A stretch of DNA of 64,000 bases. Origin: Symsagittifera roscoffensis. Taxonomy: Eukaryota; Xenacoelomorpha; Acoela; Convolutidae. A model generated the notes under the pieces. The model was not told the DNA's origin. It saw nothing but the letters and a program-made list of their open reading frames with translations, and ran no database searches. The position numbers were made by a program, and so were the translations under genes. Each line of letters starts with the position of its first letter. Positions within the stretch are counted from its first letter, which is position 1. The stretch spans positions 34,324,369 through 34,388,368 of the forward strand of contig NC_087064.1 of NCBI RefSeq assembly GCF_963678635.1, written 5' to 3'. Shown in pieces: positions 10,733 through 22,369 of this stretch.

Positions 10733-13700
10733 AAAATTGGCTTCCGAAGTTGAACTTTAAAGACCAACAAAAAGGCGTTTATCTGAAATTGAAAATTTTA
10801 GCCTCATCATCGATGTAGCTTTTTTTCGGCGAGCATCTGTTTATTAGTTTATTCGACGTAAAAATTCTGGATCTACCTATGAGAAGCAAGTTGGCATGTT
10901 AGGAAAGGGGCTAGTTTTTTTTAGCAAACGGAGATTTTACCAGACAAAAAAATGCATTTCCATGATAAGAAAGAACAGCAGCAAATTTTTTAACTTCTAA
11001 AAGTTCATATCAGCAAACATCACTTTTAAGCAGAAAATTTAATGGCATCGATAAATCAATTTTATGCCGTTCCAAATTTCAAATTCGAATAACTTCGCAT
11101 CAAGTTATATGCAGTTACGGGATGTAGAAAGTGCAACTTTTGGTTTTCAGGCAACAGAATTACCGAAAATATTTTCACGTTTGTGCCGTTTTCTCTACAA
11201 TTACATAATATTCACGTCTGAAACTTTGACATATGATGCTTGAAACTGTTTTTTAAAAACATCACCGAATAAACAGCTGTAAAAAGTGTTTAAAAGTCGG
11301 CCATTTAAACAGAGAGTGTCAGGGAGGTATTCTCAGTGCCGAAAAATTCCGTAAAAACAGTTTGAAATGCTGGACTAGGAAGTATTCGTTGGAAAGCTGA
11401 CGGTCTAAGCAAGGCCCTCATTTAAAAAAAACCTGATTAAGCTCTTAGAAGGAAAACTACAATAAATTCAGCAACTTGTTTGGTGAAAAGCCAAAATCTG
11501 AGACAAAAATTGTTTTGAAGCTGAGTACTTTTTGGTATTACTTTGATAGCAAGCAAAAATTGCCTTGCATAGATCCTTCGTTTTCCAACGAACACTTTTA
11601 AGTCCAAATTTTTAAACTGCTTTGCTGTTTACAAAGCTTTTGGCACTGAGAACAACTCTCTAACGATTTCTGAATAAATGGTCAAACAACCCTTCTTAAG
11701 TAATTTTTACGATTATTTATCCGGCTATAACTGAAAGAACAGTTTCATCCATCATATATCAAAGTTTCAACTGTGAATATTATGTAGTTGCAGAGAGAAC
11801 GGCCCAGAGGTGAAAAATGTATGTTCTTTTCATCGCACGAAAACTCAAACTTGCAACTTCTATTTCTTTTGACTGTATTTCTGCCTAAAAATTGTATAGC
11901 TACAGTGCTGGAAATTTTCGAAGATCGGTTTCGTTTTTTAATTGTCCAACATCGAGCGCATTCACTGTTTTTATCTCGGAAAATTTTGATAGGATTATAT
12001 TTATTTTTATATAATGCAAATATCATGGATATGTTGCTTCGTAGATCTTGAAAGATCTTGGTAGGAGCTTGCAAAGAAATCCGAGTTGCTCAAACGATTG
12101 TAGAAAGTGATTTTTGCACTTTTAACAATCAAAAATTTTGCCTAGATATCTAAGGTTACTTGATTTTGAAAAACTTGAATTTTGTAGTTCCAAATTTGCA
12201 TAGTGCAACGCCAAAAATCCAATTTACTGTGGTAAAATTTTTTAAAAGTTAATTTTTGAGTCAAAAATGCATATATTTTTTTCGAAATTTAATAAAATTT
12301 TTTTACTTATTTTGAGCTCAAAATCTGATTGAATATGCAGTTATTATATTCTCCTATAATGTATCTTTAATTTAACTCATCTGGTGAAAATCCGAAGTCT
12401 AACCTTCCTAGGTGACTTTTTTGAATGGCAAAAAATTACTGGATCAAATTTCTTTGATTATTTTAATCAAGATTTGTCAAACATCTTGCCAAGATTTTAC
12501 GACTGTTTCAAAGAATTTTGTATATTCTGGCAGATAACCATGCAAGTATTGCACAATCCTGCAAGGTAACGTGTCAAGATCTTGCATGGTTTTGGCAACA
12601 TTTTGCAATATTTTTGCAACTTTTTCCAAATCTAGATCACTGGGTCTCCTGATAAATTATATTGTTTTCACTTCCTGAGTTTCAACTTACGGTTTGATCC
12701 AATTTTTTATTTGCTTTTTTGCAATTGTTGGAAAGTCATATGATTGATCGAAACAAAATCAACAACTGAAACAAAAAAAATTAGAATCCCCAAAAATTCC
12801 AATCAGCAAATTCAAATTCAAATTTTCATTATTGATTTTTTTATGCGTACTGTTGAAGTTTGTCTTGTAGTCTGAAATTGTTTTTTTTCCGGGATGCCTT
12901 GTTTTTCAAAAAAGATGCCCAGTTTTCTGCATTCTAAAATTATTTTGAATTGATTTTTGTGATTTGCTCTTCAGAGCCCAAATAGCTTCGTTTTTCATTT
13001 TTTATCGTTGATCCGAAATATTTTGAGAGCTTGCTGTGGCAAAAGTATTTAATTTAAATTATTACTAAAATTGGACAAAAAAAAACATGTGCTCAATTCT
13101 ATATATCTTATGAATTTGACTGTAAGAAAGTAAATGTCACTGAACTCCATTTTGAGCAATTTGTGTGCTCTTTTTGATGGGAAGGTGGGCGAAATTTGAA
13201 AAACCAAATAGCGCTTAGCAATTCCCGTATTCATATGCACATACGTGTAGAATTTTACGTTCTTCCGATTATTATCCTACGAGGAGTTTGAACACAGAAA
13301 AACACACACACACACGCACGAACACGAACACATACCCGAATACACAAAACTTCTTTTTTGTTATTATTAAATGAATAGATTGGTAAAACTAGCAATTTCT
13401 TATTGAAAAAGTATCGCTCAAATTTTGTAATCTTAGGACATCAAAATTTAACAGATGGTTAATGAAAACAGAAAAACATCGAAAGTCGGATGAAAAATCC
13501 GATAAGACATAGTATACTATACTTTGCAATAGAAAATTAATTTTCATGAGGATAGTCTAAAAAACCAATTCGAAGCAAGATCAGTTATTATATAAATTTT
13601 CAAAATCATGTTTGTTTAGAGTCCCAAAAATTTAGGAAAATTAGGATCTTCTGATTTAATCTACCGCTTCCTTCGCATTTTTTAGTCTAGAGATTAGCCT

Positions 13701-15014
13701 CTCTTATTGTAAGAAAACAGACTTTCCATATCGTTATTAATTACTTTTGTTCTTATTTAAGGATTTTTTCATATCAAAAAATATCTTCAATTTTAATCAA
13801 AAGTAGTCGGCAAACGTCACGTAGATTGTTCAGTAGATTAAAAAAAACACAAAAAGCAACTCGTTGACTGCAAAAAATGTGTTGATTTGTTATACACTCC
13901 ATGACCTGACTTCATTTAACCATACTGACCTCAATAGAATGTTGAGTTTGTTTTGGGTTCAAGTGTATTCCAGCCCGATGGTGGAAAAAGTATAGAGATA
14001 TTTGATTTTCTCTGTGCGAATTTATCAAATGGATTCAAAATGGCGGAGGCGCGAAATATTCGATAACAAACTTCTTAGTGATGATTGCAGGACATGACCT
14101 CAATTGCTGATTATCCAATATTTATCTCTAAAACCAACCGATACATAACCTCAAATGTTTCTCAACAGTTTATCAAGGGGCGCAAAATGAAGTTCAATTC
14201 AAATTCACTAAAGTTCAAGTTCTTTTATCTGCAAACGATTAAAAAATTCTTTGTTCTGTTTATAAATTTATGAAAATGTACTACCGATAAACTTAAATAT
14301 TGTGCCGATTTTTCGGCCAATAGAATTAGTCCAAATCCGAAATACAACAATTTGTTTCACTACATTGAAACAGTCTCAAAATTGCCGCCAGTGGCTTTAA
14401 CAAAAATGCTTACAGAAAAAAATGTTCATGAAGGTTCCGACCATATTCATTAACAAAAAACTAAAAAAACAAAAGGATTTTCCCCCATTTTCTTCAAATA
14501 AGTGTCGTTTTTGGTGCGTGGTATAATTCGAGAAATATGCAAACACGTAGAAATTTGGGCATTAACTGTCAGTGACCAACAGAAAAATGATTTCAAAACA
14601 TATAAAAACATAGAAAACAAGGAGCGCCGGTTGCATTGCTCATAAAAAACCAAAAAGTGTTTTTTAATTGGATTTTTTTTCTTCAAATTAGTGTCGTTTT
14701 CAGTTTGTGGTGAGACTCGAAAACTACAAAGCGCGCAGAAAGTTAGTGAATTAGGCAATATCGCAACATTTTTCTTCAAAAAAGTGAATACCTTTAAAAA
14801 AAGATTTTATATTATTCAACATTCAATTTTTATTCTCCGAGCTCTCCCACAAATTTAGAAGTTCAATTTCAGTGTTTTTGAGAAGTTTTTGAGAAGTACT
14901 TGTCATACCGGGTGTGGGGAAGAAGAAAAAAAAATAGAAAATTTTTCAGTTTTAATTTTTTTTTTGTTAATTTTTTGTTTACCATTACCATTCAGAGCTT
15001 TTCCTTTAATTGAG
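10733..15014. other. intergenic AT-rich stretch; (CA)n and a diverged direct repeat
   Basis: No supported gene. An (AC)n microsatellite lies at 13301-13333. Two diverged direct copies of about 110 bp start near 14454 and 14644, sharing TCTTCAAATAAGTGTCGTTTT. Open frames of 60-109 codons on both strands here have no recognisable family and no paired splice signals that I can support. Confidence 0.5.
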
Positions 15015-15051
15015 CACCCAGTTCGAGGTCCCAGACTCATGTCCAGACTTT
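15015..15051 (+). repeat. Left terminal inverted repeat of the GC-rich element
   Basis: Begins CACCCAGTTCGAGGTCC and continues AGACTCATGTCCAGACTTT. It is matched in reverse complement by 18125-18161 with four mismatches. Similarity stops abruptly outside the CACCC. Confidence 0.65.
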
Positions 15052-18000
15052 GAAGGTCGCGCCGCATTCAGATTTAGACCCAAATTGCTTAACCGCGCCG
15101 AAAGTTTGAGTCTGGAAAGTCTGGACATGAGTCGCGCCGTGGACCGCGAAAGCCTGGACTTACCGAAATTTGGTCACCAAACTCTGGAAATTTAGTCGCG
15201 AAACTCGAAAGTCTGGGCATACAAAAATTTGGTCGGGAAAGTCTGGAAATGAGTCGCGAAAGTCTGTGGCCAGACTTTCGCGACCCACGTCTAGACTTTC
15301 GCGACCAAGTTTTGGTATGTCTAGACTTTCTCGGCCCACGGCGCGACTCATGTCCAGAGTTTCCTGACTTAAACTCTCGGCGCGACTATGCAATTTGGGT
15401 CTGAATTCGGATGCGGCGCGACCCTTGGCGCGACTCATGTCCAGACTTTCCAGACCTTATGTCCAGACTTTCCAGACTTAAACTCTCGGCACGACTATGC
15501 AATTTGGGTCTAAATCCGGATGCGGCGCGACCCTTGGCGCGACTCATGTCCAGACTTTTCAGACTTAAACTCTCGGCGCGACTATGCTATTTGGGTCTAA
15601 ATCCGGACTTTCCAGAGTTTCCATACTTAAACTCTCGGCGCGACTATGCAATTTGGGTCTGAATCCGGATGCGGCGCGACCCTTGGCGCGACTCATGTCC
15701 AGACTTTCCAGACTTAAACTCTCGGCGCGACTATGCTATTTGGTTCTAAATCTGGATGCGGCGTGACCCTTGGCGCGACTCATGTCCAGACTTTCCCGAC
15801 CTTAAGTCCAGACTTCCAGACTTTCCAGACTCAAACTCTCGGCGCGACTATGATATTAGGGTCTGACTTCGGATGCGGCGCGACCATGGCGGATATGGCG
15901 CAATTTTTGCGACCAAGGCGGAGAAGGCGCGACTTTCCAGACTAAGGCGAGACGGCACGACTTTACCGACCAACCTGGGGACGGCGCAACCAAGGCGGAG
16001 ACGGCGCGGCTTTCCAGACCAATGCGGAGACGGCGCCAATTTCCAGACAAAGGCGAACGCGGCGCACTTTTCCAGACCAACTCGGTCGGAGTCCAATTTT
16101 TGTCGCAAGTTAAGACGGTCGAACGAACACTATAGTCGAACAAAGTCGAATCATGGGTCGAACATGGTCGAATCATGAGTCGAACAGGGTCGAATCATGA
16201 GTCGGACAGGGTCGAATCATGGGTCGAACAAGGTCGAATCATGAGTTGAACAGAGTCGAATTTTTATATGAGTCGAACAGGGTCTAATCATGAGTTGAAC
16301 ACGGTCGAATCATGGGTCGAACACGGTCGAATCATGAGTCGAACAGGGTCGATGGAGTCGAACAGGGTCTAATCATGAGTCGAACACGGTCGAATCATGG
16401 GTCGAATCGGGTCGAATCATGAGTCGAACAGGGTCGATGGAGTCGAACAGGGTCAAATCATGAGTCGAACAGGGTCGAATCATGAGTCGCACAAATTCGC
16501 AACATGGGTCGCACAGATTTGCAACATTGTTAATTTGGGTCGCGCAAAGTCGCAACATGAGTCGCGCAAAGTCGCAACATGCGTCGCGCAAAGTTGCAAC
16601 ATGAGTCGCGCAAAGCTTTAGTAATGGAATTGTTGTCGGCTTTTTTGCTTGTGTAAGCGTTATACAGATGCAGATTACAAAATCATCAAGTATATATGTT
16701 TTTATTGCGCAGTTAGCTAGATCAACATATTTGCTGATCAAATACAGGACCACCACGAGAAGGCCTACACTTGGTCCCTACGTAATATAAGCAATCTTTT
16801 TAGGGCAACAACAAATTCGTAGCCTCAAAAATTGAAAGCCATTTAAATCAAACATATATCAGAAAAATTCAATGAATATTAACAAAAAAGACGACAAGTT
16901 TGTAGCATTTTCTATTATATTTTGCGGCTGCCCAGGTTGAGTTTGTTGAAACACTATTCGACAGAAACGGCCAAATGATGTCCGAGTTTTGCTGTAGTTC
17001 AGGACGCTTCGACTCATTCCCGGTAAAAGCGAAAAATTTCAAACAATGTCCGGTAAAGTCTATCAAAGTCGAAAACGGGCATCGTTGGACTGAAAAAGTC
17101 TAAATCGGACATCGTTCGACTGAAAAAGCCAAAAACGGACATCGTTAGACCGTTTCGGTCAATTCATGAGAGAACTGGAAAATGGCACCGTGTCCACATC
17201 GGTCGCGAGGAATTGATTCTTGGTCGCGCCGTCTCCGTCTTGGTCTCCAAAATTTCGCCATTTCCGCCTTGGTCTGAAAGTTGCGCCGTATCCGCCTTGG
17301 TCTGGAAAATCGCGCCGTCTCCGCCTTGAGCTGGAATGTTGCGCCGTAATCGCCTTGGTCTGGAGAGTCATGCCGTCGCTACTCTGGTCTGGAAAGTCGC
17401 ACCGCAACCACCTGAGTCGCGAGGAATATAAATCCTGGTCGCGCCGCCTCCGCCTTGGTCTGAAAAATTGCGTGGTCTCCGTTTTGGTCTGAAAAGTTGC
17501 GCTGTCTCCACCTTGGTCTGGAAAGTCGCGTCGTCTGCGCCTTAGTCTGGAAAGTCGCACCGCCTCCACTCTGAACGCGAAAGTCGCGCCGCTTCCACTA
17601 CGTCGCGAAAAACTTGAAAGTGCCATTTCTGGTCGCGCTGGCCAGGCCGGTCGCGCCGTTGCTTTTTGAGTCGCGATGTATCCACCTTGGTCGCGAAAGT
17701 CGCGCCGTCTCCCTATCGGTCGCGAAAGCCCTGCAATTTTTTTTTTAAAGTCGCGCCGTCTCCATGTTGGTCTGAAAAATTGCGTCTCCATCTTCGTCTG
17801 GAAAGTCTGGAAATAACTAAGTTTGATCGCGCCGGTCACGCCGTTTCCGGAGCCGCAGGGTCGCGCCGTATCCGCCTCGGTCGCGAAAGTCGCGCCTGAG
17901 TTTTTCAGTCGCGAAAGTCTGGAAATGGCAACTCTTGTTCGGGAGAGTCTGGACATAGCAAATATGAGTAGCGATGTTTTGGTCGCGCCACCTCCGCTTC

Positions 18001-18124
18001 GGTCGCGGAAGTCGCGACGGATCATTATGGTCGCGAAAGTCTGGAAACGCCAGATTTGGTCGCCAAAGTCTGGACATGCCGAATTTGGATCTGGAAAGTA
18101 TGGACATGCCAAACTTTTGTCGCG

Positions 18125-18161
18125 AAAGTCTGGACATGAGTCTTGGACCTCAACCCGGGTG
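18125..18161 (-). repeat. Right terminal inverted repeat of the GC-rich element
   Basis: Read on the - strand it begins CACCCGGGTTGAGGTCC and continues AGACTCATGTCCAGACTTT, matching the left terminus. Immediately outside, the sequence returns to AT-rich. Confidence 0.65.
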
Positions 18162-18504
18162 GTACAACTTACAATCATTTCTTACTGGTCAAGCCTAAAG
18201 AATTTTGTATTCCCCCTTCTTCCAAAAGGGAGGATTCGTTACAAGGTACAAAGTTCGCATATGTTTAATTGTTCAACTCTTTCTTTATAGGGGAGAAGGT
18301 AATTGTCACAAGGTACCATAGAGGGGCGGGAATTGTTAATAAGATCCAGAATTTCTATAGGTGCCAATATATACCGTTTTGAGTCAGAGCCAGCCAAAAC
18401 TGTGATCAAAATTACTTTGCGATTTTTGGTCAGAACCTTGAAACGAAGATTGAACTTATAGTCCCACCCAAAGTGGTTGTGATCTTAACAGCTGTCGTTT
18501 GTGA

Positions 18505-18620
18505 CCAAACATTTCCGCCCCTAAAACCCAGTCATTTCCGTCCCAGTCCTCCGCTACAAAAGCAGTTATTTCCAGAACTGACTGTTTTTGGGGCGGAAAT
18601 GAGTGGGGGAAATGACTGGG
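18505..18620. repeat. Small inverted repeat with CATTTCCGCCCC arms
   Basis: CATTTCCGCCCCT and CCCAGTCATTTCC on the left face GGGGCGGAAATGAG and GGAAATGACTGGG on the right, about 60-80 bp apart. It resembles a short foldback repeat lying between the GC-rich block and the assembly gap. Confidence 0.6.
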
Positions 18621-19110
18621 AGCCGCTCTAGTCGCATTGACCGGAAATCACTAGTCTAAACTCTCTTTCTCTAATTTATTTCTCTCGGTTTTTTGCGTTT
18701 AAATTTTCGACTGACCAGAGCTGAGCATTTTTTAAAACTAGTTAGAAACAATTATCAGTTGAAGGTTGCGCAGTCCTGATTGCTGATTGGTTGACAATTA
18801 TTTTACGTCATTCTAGGCAAAAATGATTCCATTCATTGATTTCAATCAACCGTTGCCCTGAAGATCAAAAAACTAAACATAACTTATGTGCAATTATTTT
18901 TTGAGGTTTTTAAATTGCAAGTTAATATTTCGGATCCATTAACGGTGTCTAATGCAACAAGATGACGCAGTTTTGAAGCAAAGAGACTTCATGCTACAAT
19001 TTGAAAATTTTCAGCGCAACAAAACATTTCAAAATGATCAAAAATTATGGTCATAAAAAAGCTCATAAAATTTGTTGGAGAAAATACATTTACAAATGTA
19101 ACATCCACAT

Positions 19111-19310
19111 NNNNNNNNNNNNNNNNNNNNNNNNNNNNNNNNNNNNNNNNNNNNNNNNNNNNNNNNNNNNNNNNNNNNNNNNNNNNNNNNNNNNNNNNNN
19201 NNNNNNNNNNNNNNNNNNNNNNNNNNNNNNNNNNNNNNNNNNNNNNNNNNNNNNNNNNNNNNNNNNNNNNNNNNNNNNNNNNNNNNNNNNNNNNNNNNNN
19301 NNNNNNNNNN
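19111..19310. other. Assembly gap (200 N)
   Basis: Exactly 200 unknown bases, so probably a fixed-size placeholder whose true length is unknown. It lies just 3' of the last visible exon of METTL27-like copy C. Confidence 0.97.
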
Positions 19311-19413
19311 ACTCAAAATCCTCGGAAAAGCCATAAACTTTTATTATGAAAATCAAACAGTTGGTTAAGTTATAAGTGTAATTAAAACAATCGTCAACCT
19401 AAATGTCACTTAC

Positions 19414-20733
19414 GTTGTTGAGCGTGTGTTGAATACTGCGATTGAAATTACCAGATCATATGAACAGGAGGGCACCGAGGTCTCCTGAAATCAACACAAA
19501 ATTAATAGAGGAGTTATATATACTGAAGGAAAGCCTAAGCCATCAAAGTGAGATCGAATCATCTTAAGATTACATGCCTGAGCCACACCTGCGGCAAGTT
19601 TTTTTTCGTGGTTCTTATGTTTGATTTTACGAGCTTTGGTAAGTTCTGCACAAAAACAACGTTTTTGAGGGGCCAATTTTTAGGCTTTGCTTCGTAATTG
19701 GCGCTAAAAGCGCTCGCTAAGAAAATCAAATAAAGTTTTTAAAATTGAAAAACAGTTCGAAATGAAAGCTCTATCGGCGGTGAAAGAATAGGGCTTCTTG
19801 ATAACCGCCCTGGGCTTATGACAGATATCGCTTCTGAAAGCCCTATATACCTTTTTTAGAGTAAGGTTTCAAAAAACCGCTTTAAATATTTATTGTTATT
19901 TAATCACTTCCTATTAAAAACCCGATTTTGCATATAAGGTAAGAAAAACCTTATTTGGCAGAATGAGGTCTGTGTATCGGTGTGAATAAATATGCTTTGA
20001 CTGTGCATGTGAAAACATGTTGTCTGATGGCTCAAGAGCGTCGATTTGACCATTGAAGCTGGCTCTCCTTAGGGCTTCCCCGCTCAGGCCTGTGCCTGCT
20101 CCGACGTCCAAAACTCTGCAGTTTCGAGGCACGGTGAAGCCTGAAAATTAAACTTGTTATGAGCTACTTCAAAATCGGCCGCGAACATCAGCCAAAAAAG
20201 AGTCGCAGACTTATCATCTGCTATGAGAGTTAATTGAGAATTATGTCAAGACTAGCAATTCCAGCAGTTCAAAGTTAAACTTAGAGTTAAGCTTTTACAA
20301 TTGCTTCCGCAAAATTTCTTGCAAAGCACTATCCTTTCATCCAATCCCTAGCACACCTTTTTTAAAATGACAATAGAGCAAACTAGCAAACTGCTTTGTT
20401 GATTTCCTTGTATAAATAAAACCTAATCAAAAGAGTAAATTTGCTATTTTGCTCGATTAGTGATTATCAGTATTATTCATTATAAAAGAATTCTCATAAA
20501 TAATTGTGATAAAAAACTTTAATAAATTAGAGTTTTACTGTACCAAACTGTTGTTCGCAGTCAAGTAAAGACTGCATACACACTTCAGGCCCACAATACT
20601 TCAAATTCCTCCTGAACTCCGGCTCGTAATCTTTGGCTGTCCTCTCGTAGTAAGCCAACTCCTCCGGGGCTGATTTGGTGGTGTACAATTCATTTTTCCA
20701 CATCCATTTTATGTCGGCAGTCATTTCAGTCAT
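19414..20733 (-). CDS. METTL27-like methyltransferase, copy C (exons 1-3, last exon not found)
   Basis: Three - strand exons: 20733-20544 (190 bp), 20140-19950 (191 bp) and 19484-19414 (71 bp). Exons 2 and 3 have exactly the lengths and phases of those in copy B. Exon 1 encodes SAPEELAYYERTAKDYE. Exon 2 carries the SAM-binding motif VLDVGAGTGLSG and IDALEPSDNM. Exon 3 is SYDLVISIAVFNT, followed by a good donor GTAAGTG. A terminal exon like that at 6415-6205 is expected 0.4-0.6 kb downstream, where the N gap sits. The gene is therefore incomplete in this assembly, or the exon is lost. The first Met used gives seven more N-terminal residues than copy B. The sequence upstream of the start is similar in copies B and C, so the duplication included 5' flank. 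Confidence 0.75.
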
Positions 20734-20807
20734 ATCTGTGGGTTGAGGAACCTTAAACTAAAAATACGCGATGAGTAATTTCAAATATGAAGGTCGTTAT
20801 GATCCAG

Positions 20808-21420
20808 GGGTGGATCTAGGATTTTCTCGAGGGGGGGGGGGGGGGGGGGGGAGTGAGTGGATTTTCAAAAATTTTTCAAATTTTTTTAGGTTGACCTTTT
20901 TTTTATGGACCTTTGTTTAGGTTGACCTCAGAAAAGCCCTCCCCTAAATGCCCTCCCCTGCTACTGGTATGAACAAGTTAAAAAAATTTCGCTTTATTTT
21001 AAAATGGCAATCTAAGTAATCCATTGAATTTTGATTTGTTCAAAATAATCGTTCAGTTTCGGAGTTAATGATTGCACCGAGGCGTGCATGTAAAATTTCT
21101 CATGAAAAATTCCCAGTTCTACCAAATTGGTTGTTTTTCCGTACCAAAACCCTAGAAAGACACTATTCTGCTGAAGTTAGCATGCAAAAAAGGCTGGTTA
21201 AAGTGTGCAGCTCCCTCAAATTGAATTTTAATTGGCGCCGACGAAGATTTTTTAAAAAGTTTGATGTTGGTTTCGGTTGATCACAATAGATGTCGCAAAA
21301 TAAAAGCAAAGGAGTCCCTTTGGGTGGTGAGGGTGTCGAAGCACTTAGGAAGGATCCCCCCATAAATTAACCAGCCCTCATTTGCTCCTTCCCATCGTCA
21401 AAAAAAAATCCTATGCCCAC
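20808..21420. mobile_element. Possible short DNA element with imperfect terminal inverted repeats and a 21-base poly-G run
   Basis: The left end GGGTGGATCTAGGATTTTC resembles, in reverse complement, the right end AAAATCCTATGCCCACG near 21402-21421. A run of 21 G (20831-20851) follows the left end, and C-rich stretches (CCCTCCCCT, GGATCCCCCC) lie inside. Part of the left end is also found upstream of METTL27-like copy B (about 9275-9305), so it may instead be duplicated 5' flank of the gene. Weak call. Confidence 0.35.
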
Positions 21421-21429
21421 GTTTGTGAA

Positions 21430-22365
21430 TAATAGTTTAAGGCTAATCGCATGGTAGCCTCTCAGAATAACGCGAAGAGTACAAGAAAGACTCATCTGAT
21501 CACTACTTAAAAGTTTTATCTGACTTCAATTGCTCAATTGCAACTTAATTGGATTCAACTGGAACAAAAAAAAAACAGGATAGAATTTCGTAAATTAAGT
21601 TTTGAGTTTCTTCTTCATTTGATGCAATATTTACCTGGTTTTTATTTTATTTGAAAAAAGGATTTAGATTAAACGGATGGATTCTCTAAATAAATCAAAC
21701 TGTTCAGCAAAGAACATAAACTTTTAATGAAAAATAACTTTTATCCAAAAGAATTGTAACTTCTTATCTTTTAATCTAACAACCAATTATCAATTGCTGT
21801 GATGGCGGCGTGGCATCGGCCCTAATTTGGTGACTTTCTGGAAAACCGAACCGAGAAATGTTTGTCAGTCTTATAACATCAGAGTCTTAAGACTTTCTTC
21901 GAACCAACGTATGATCATAGAACTTAATTTGAGAAGAATCATCGTGTAATTTTAATCTTTTAGAGGTTGATACCCTTCGCTTTCACTTCTGAAATCAATA
22001 AATTTCGGATTCTAGTCGAGTTATTTTGAAAGGTTTAAGTAGAGACACCGAACAATGTCCTCAGTTCAGTTTGTTTAGTTGATAAAATCACATTCCTCAA
22101 AGATTCAGACGACAATTAGAATGACGACACTGACACACCAGTTTAAACTTGAGTAAGTCTTAACCTGTGACTTGTAGTCAAAAACGTGACTTCTGACCGA
22201 CTGGTTAATGACCAAAAAAGGTGCGATTTTTCAATTCAAATGCCTGAAAAACTTGAACACCCAAACTGACAAGTAAAAAAACTCAGGTAATCCTTGGCAG
22301 AACAATGAAACCTGCTATGCCTCACTGCATATAGTTCAAAAGGTTGCGGTTGCTGATTTGAGGTC
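21430..22365. other. non-coding, no recognised feature
   Basis: AT-rich sequence. I see no gene, repeat or RNA that I can support. Confidence 0.5.
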
Positions 22366-22369
22366 CATC

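Larger units (their letters stand above)
15015..18161. mobile_element. Candidate foldback-type element built of GC-rich minisatellites
   Basis: A sharply bounded GC- and CpG-rich block inside AT-rich DNA. Its first 37 bp (15015-15051) and last 37 bp (18125-18161) are inverted repeats, matching at 33 of 37 positions by eye, and both outer ends read CACCC. Inside are tandem families. At 15360-15860 a long unit carries GGCGCGACTATGCAATTTG and CTCATGTCCAGACTTTCC. At 15880-16080 the unit is about 28 bp, with AAGGCGGAGACGGCGCGACTT. At 16110-16500 it is GTCGAATCATGAGTCGAACA, at 16490-16620 GTCGCGCAAAGTCGCAACAT, and at 17065-17160 about 33 bp. At 17205-17600 the 28 bp unit recurs in the opposite orientation (AAGTCGCGCCGTCTCCGCCTT). 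The centre (16620-17060) is AT-rich and shows no transposase. Open frames of up to 339 codons cross it only because the units lack stops. No target-site duplication was seen. Confidence 0.6.

Noticed and set aside
11745-12074. Opposing 109- and 87-codon frames
   Set aside because: Mirror frames of each other in AT-rich sequence; neither resembles a known family.
15848-16178. Several overlapping 86-106 codon frames on both strands in the GC-rich block
   Set aside because: Same explanation: stop-poor CpG-rich repeat units, no family resemblance.
17159-18178. 339-codon open frame on the - strand with RRRRDFPDQGG-like repeats
   Set aside because: It crosses a 28 bp tandem repeat that lacks stop codons in several frames. 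Opposing and overlapping long frames exist at the same place, and the period is not a multiple of three. It is a by-product of the repeat, not a gene.
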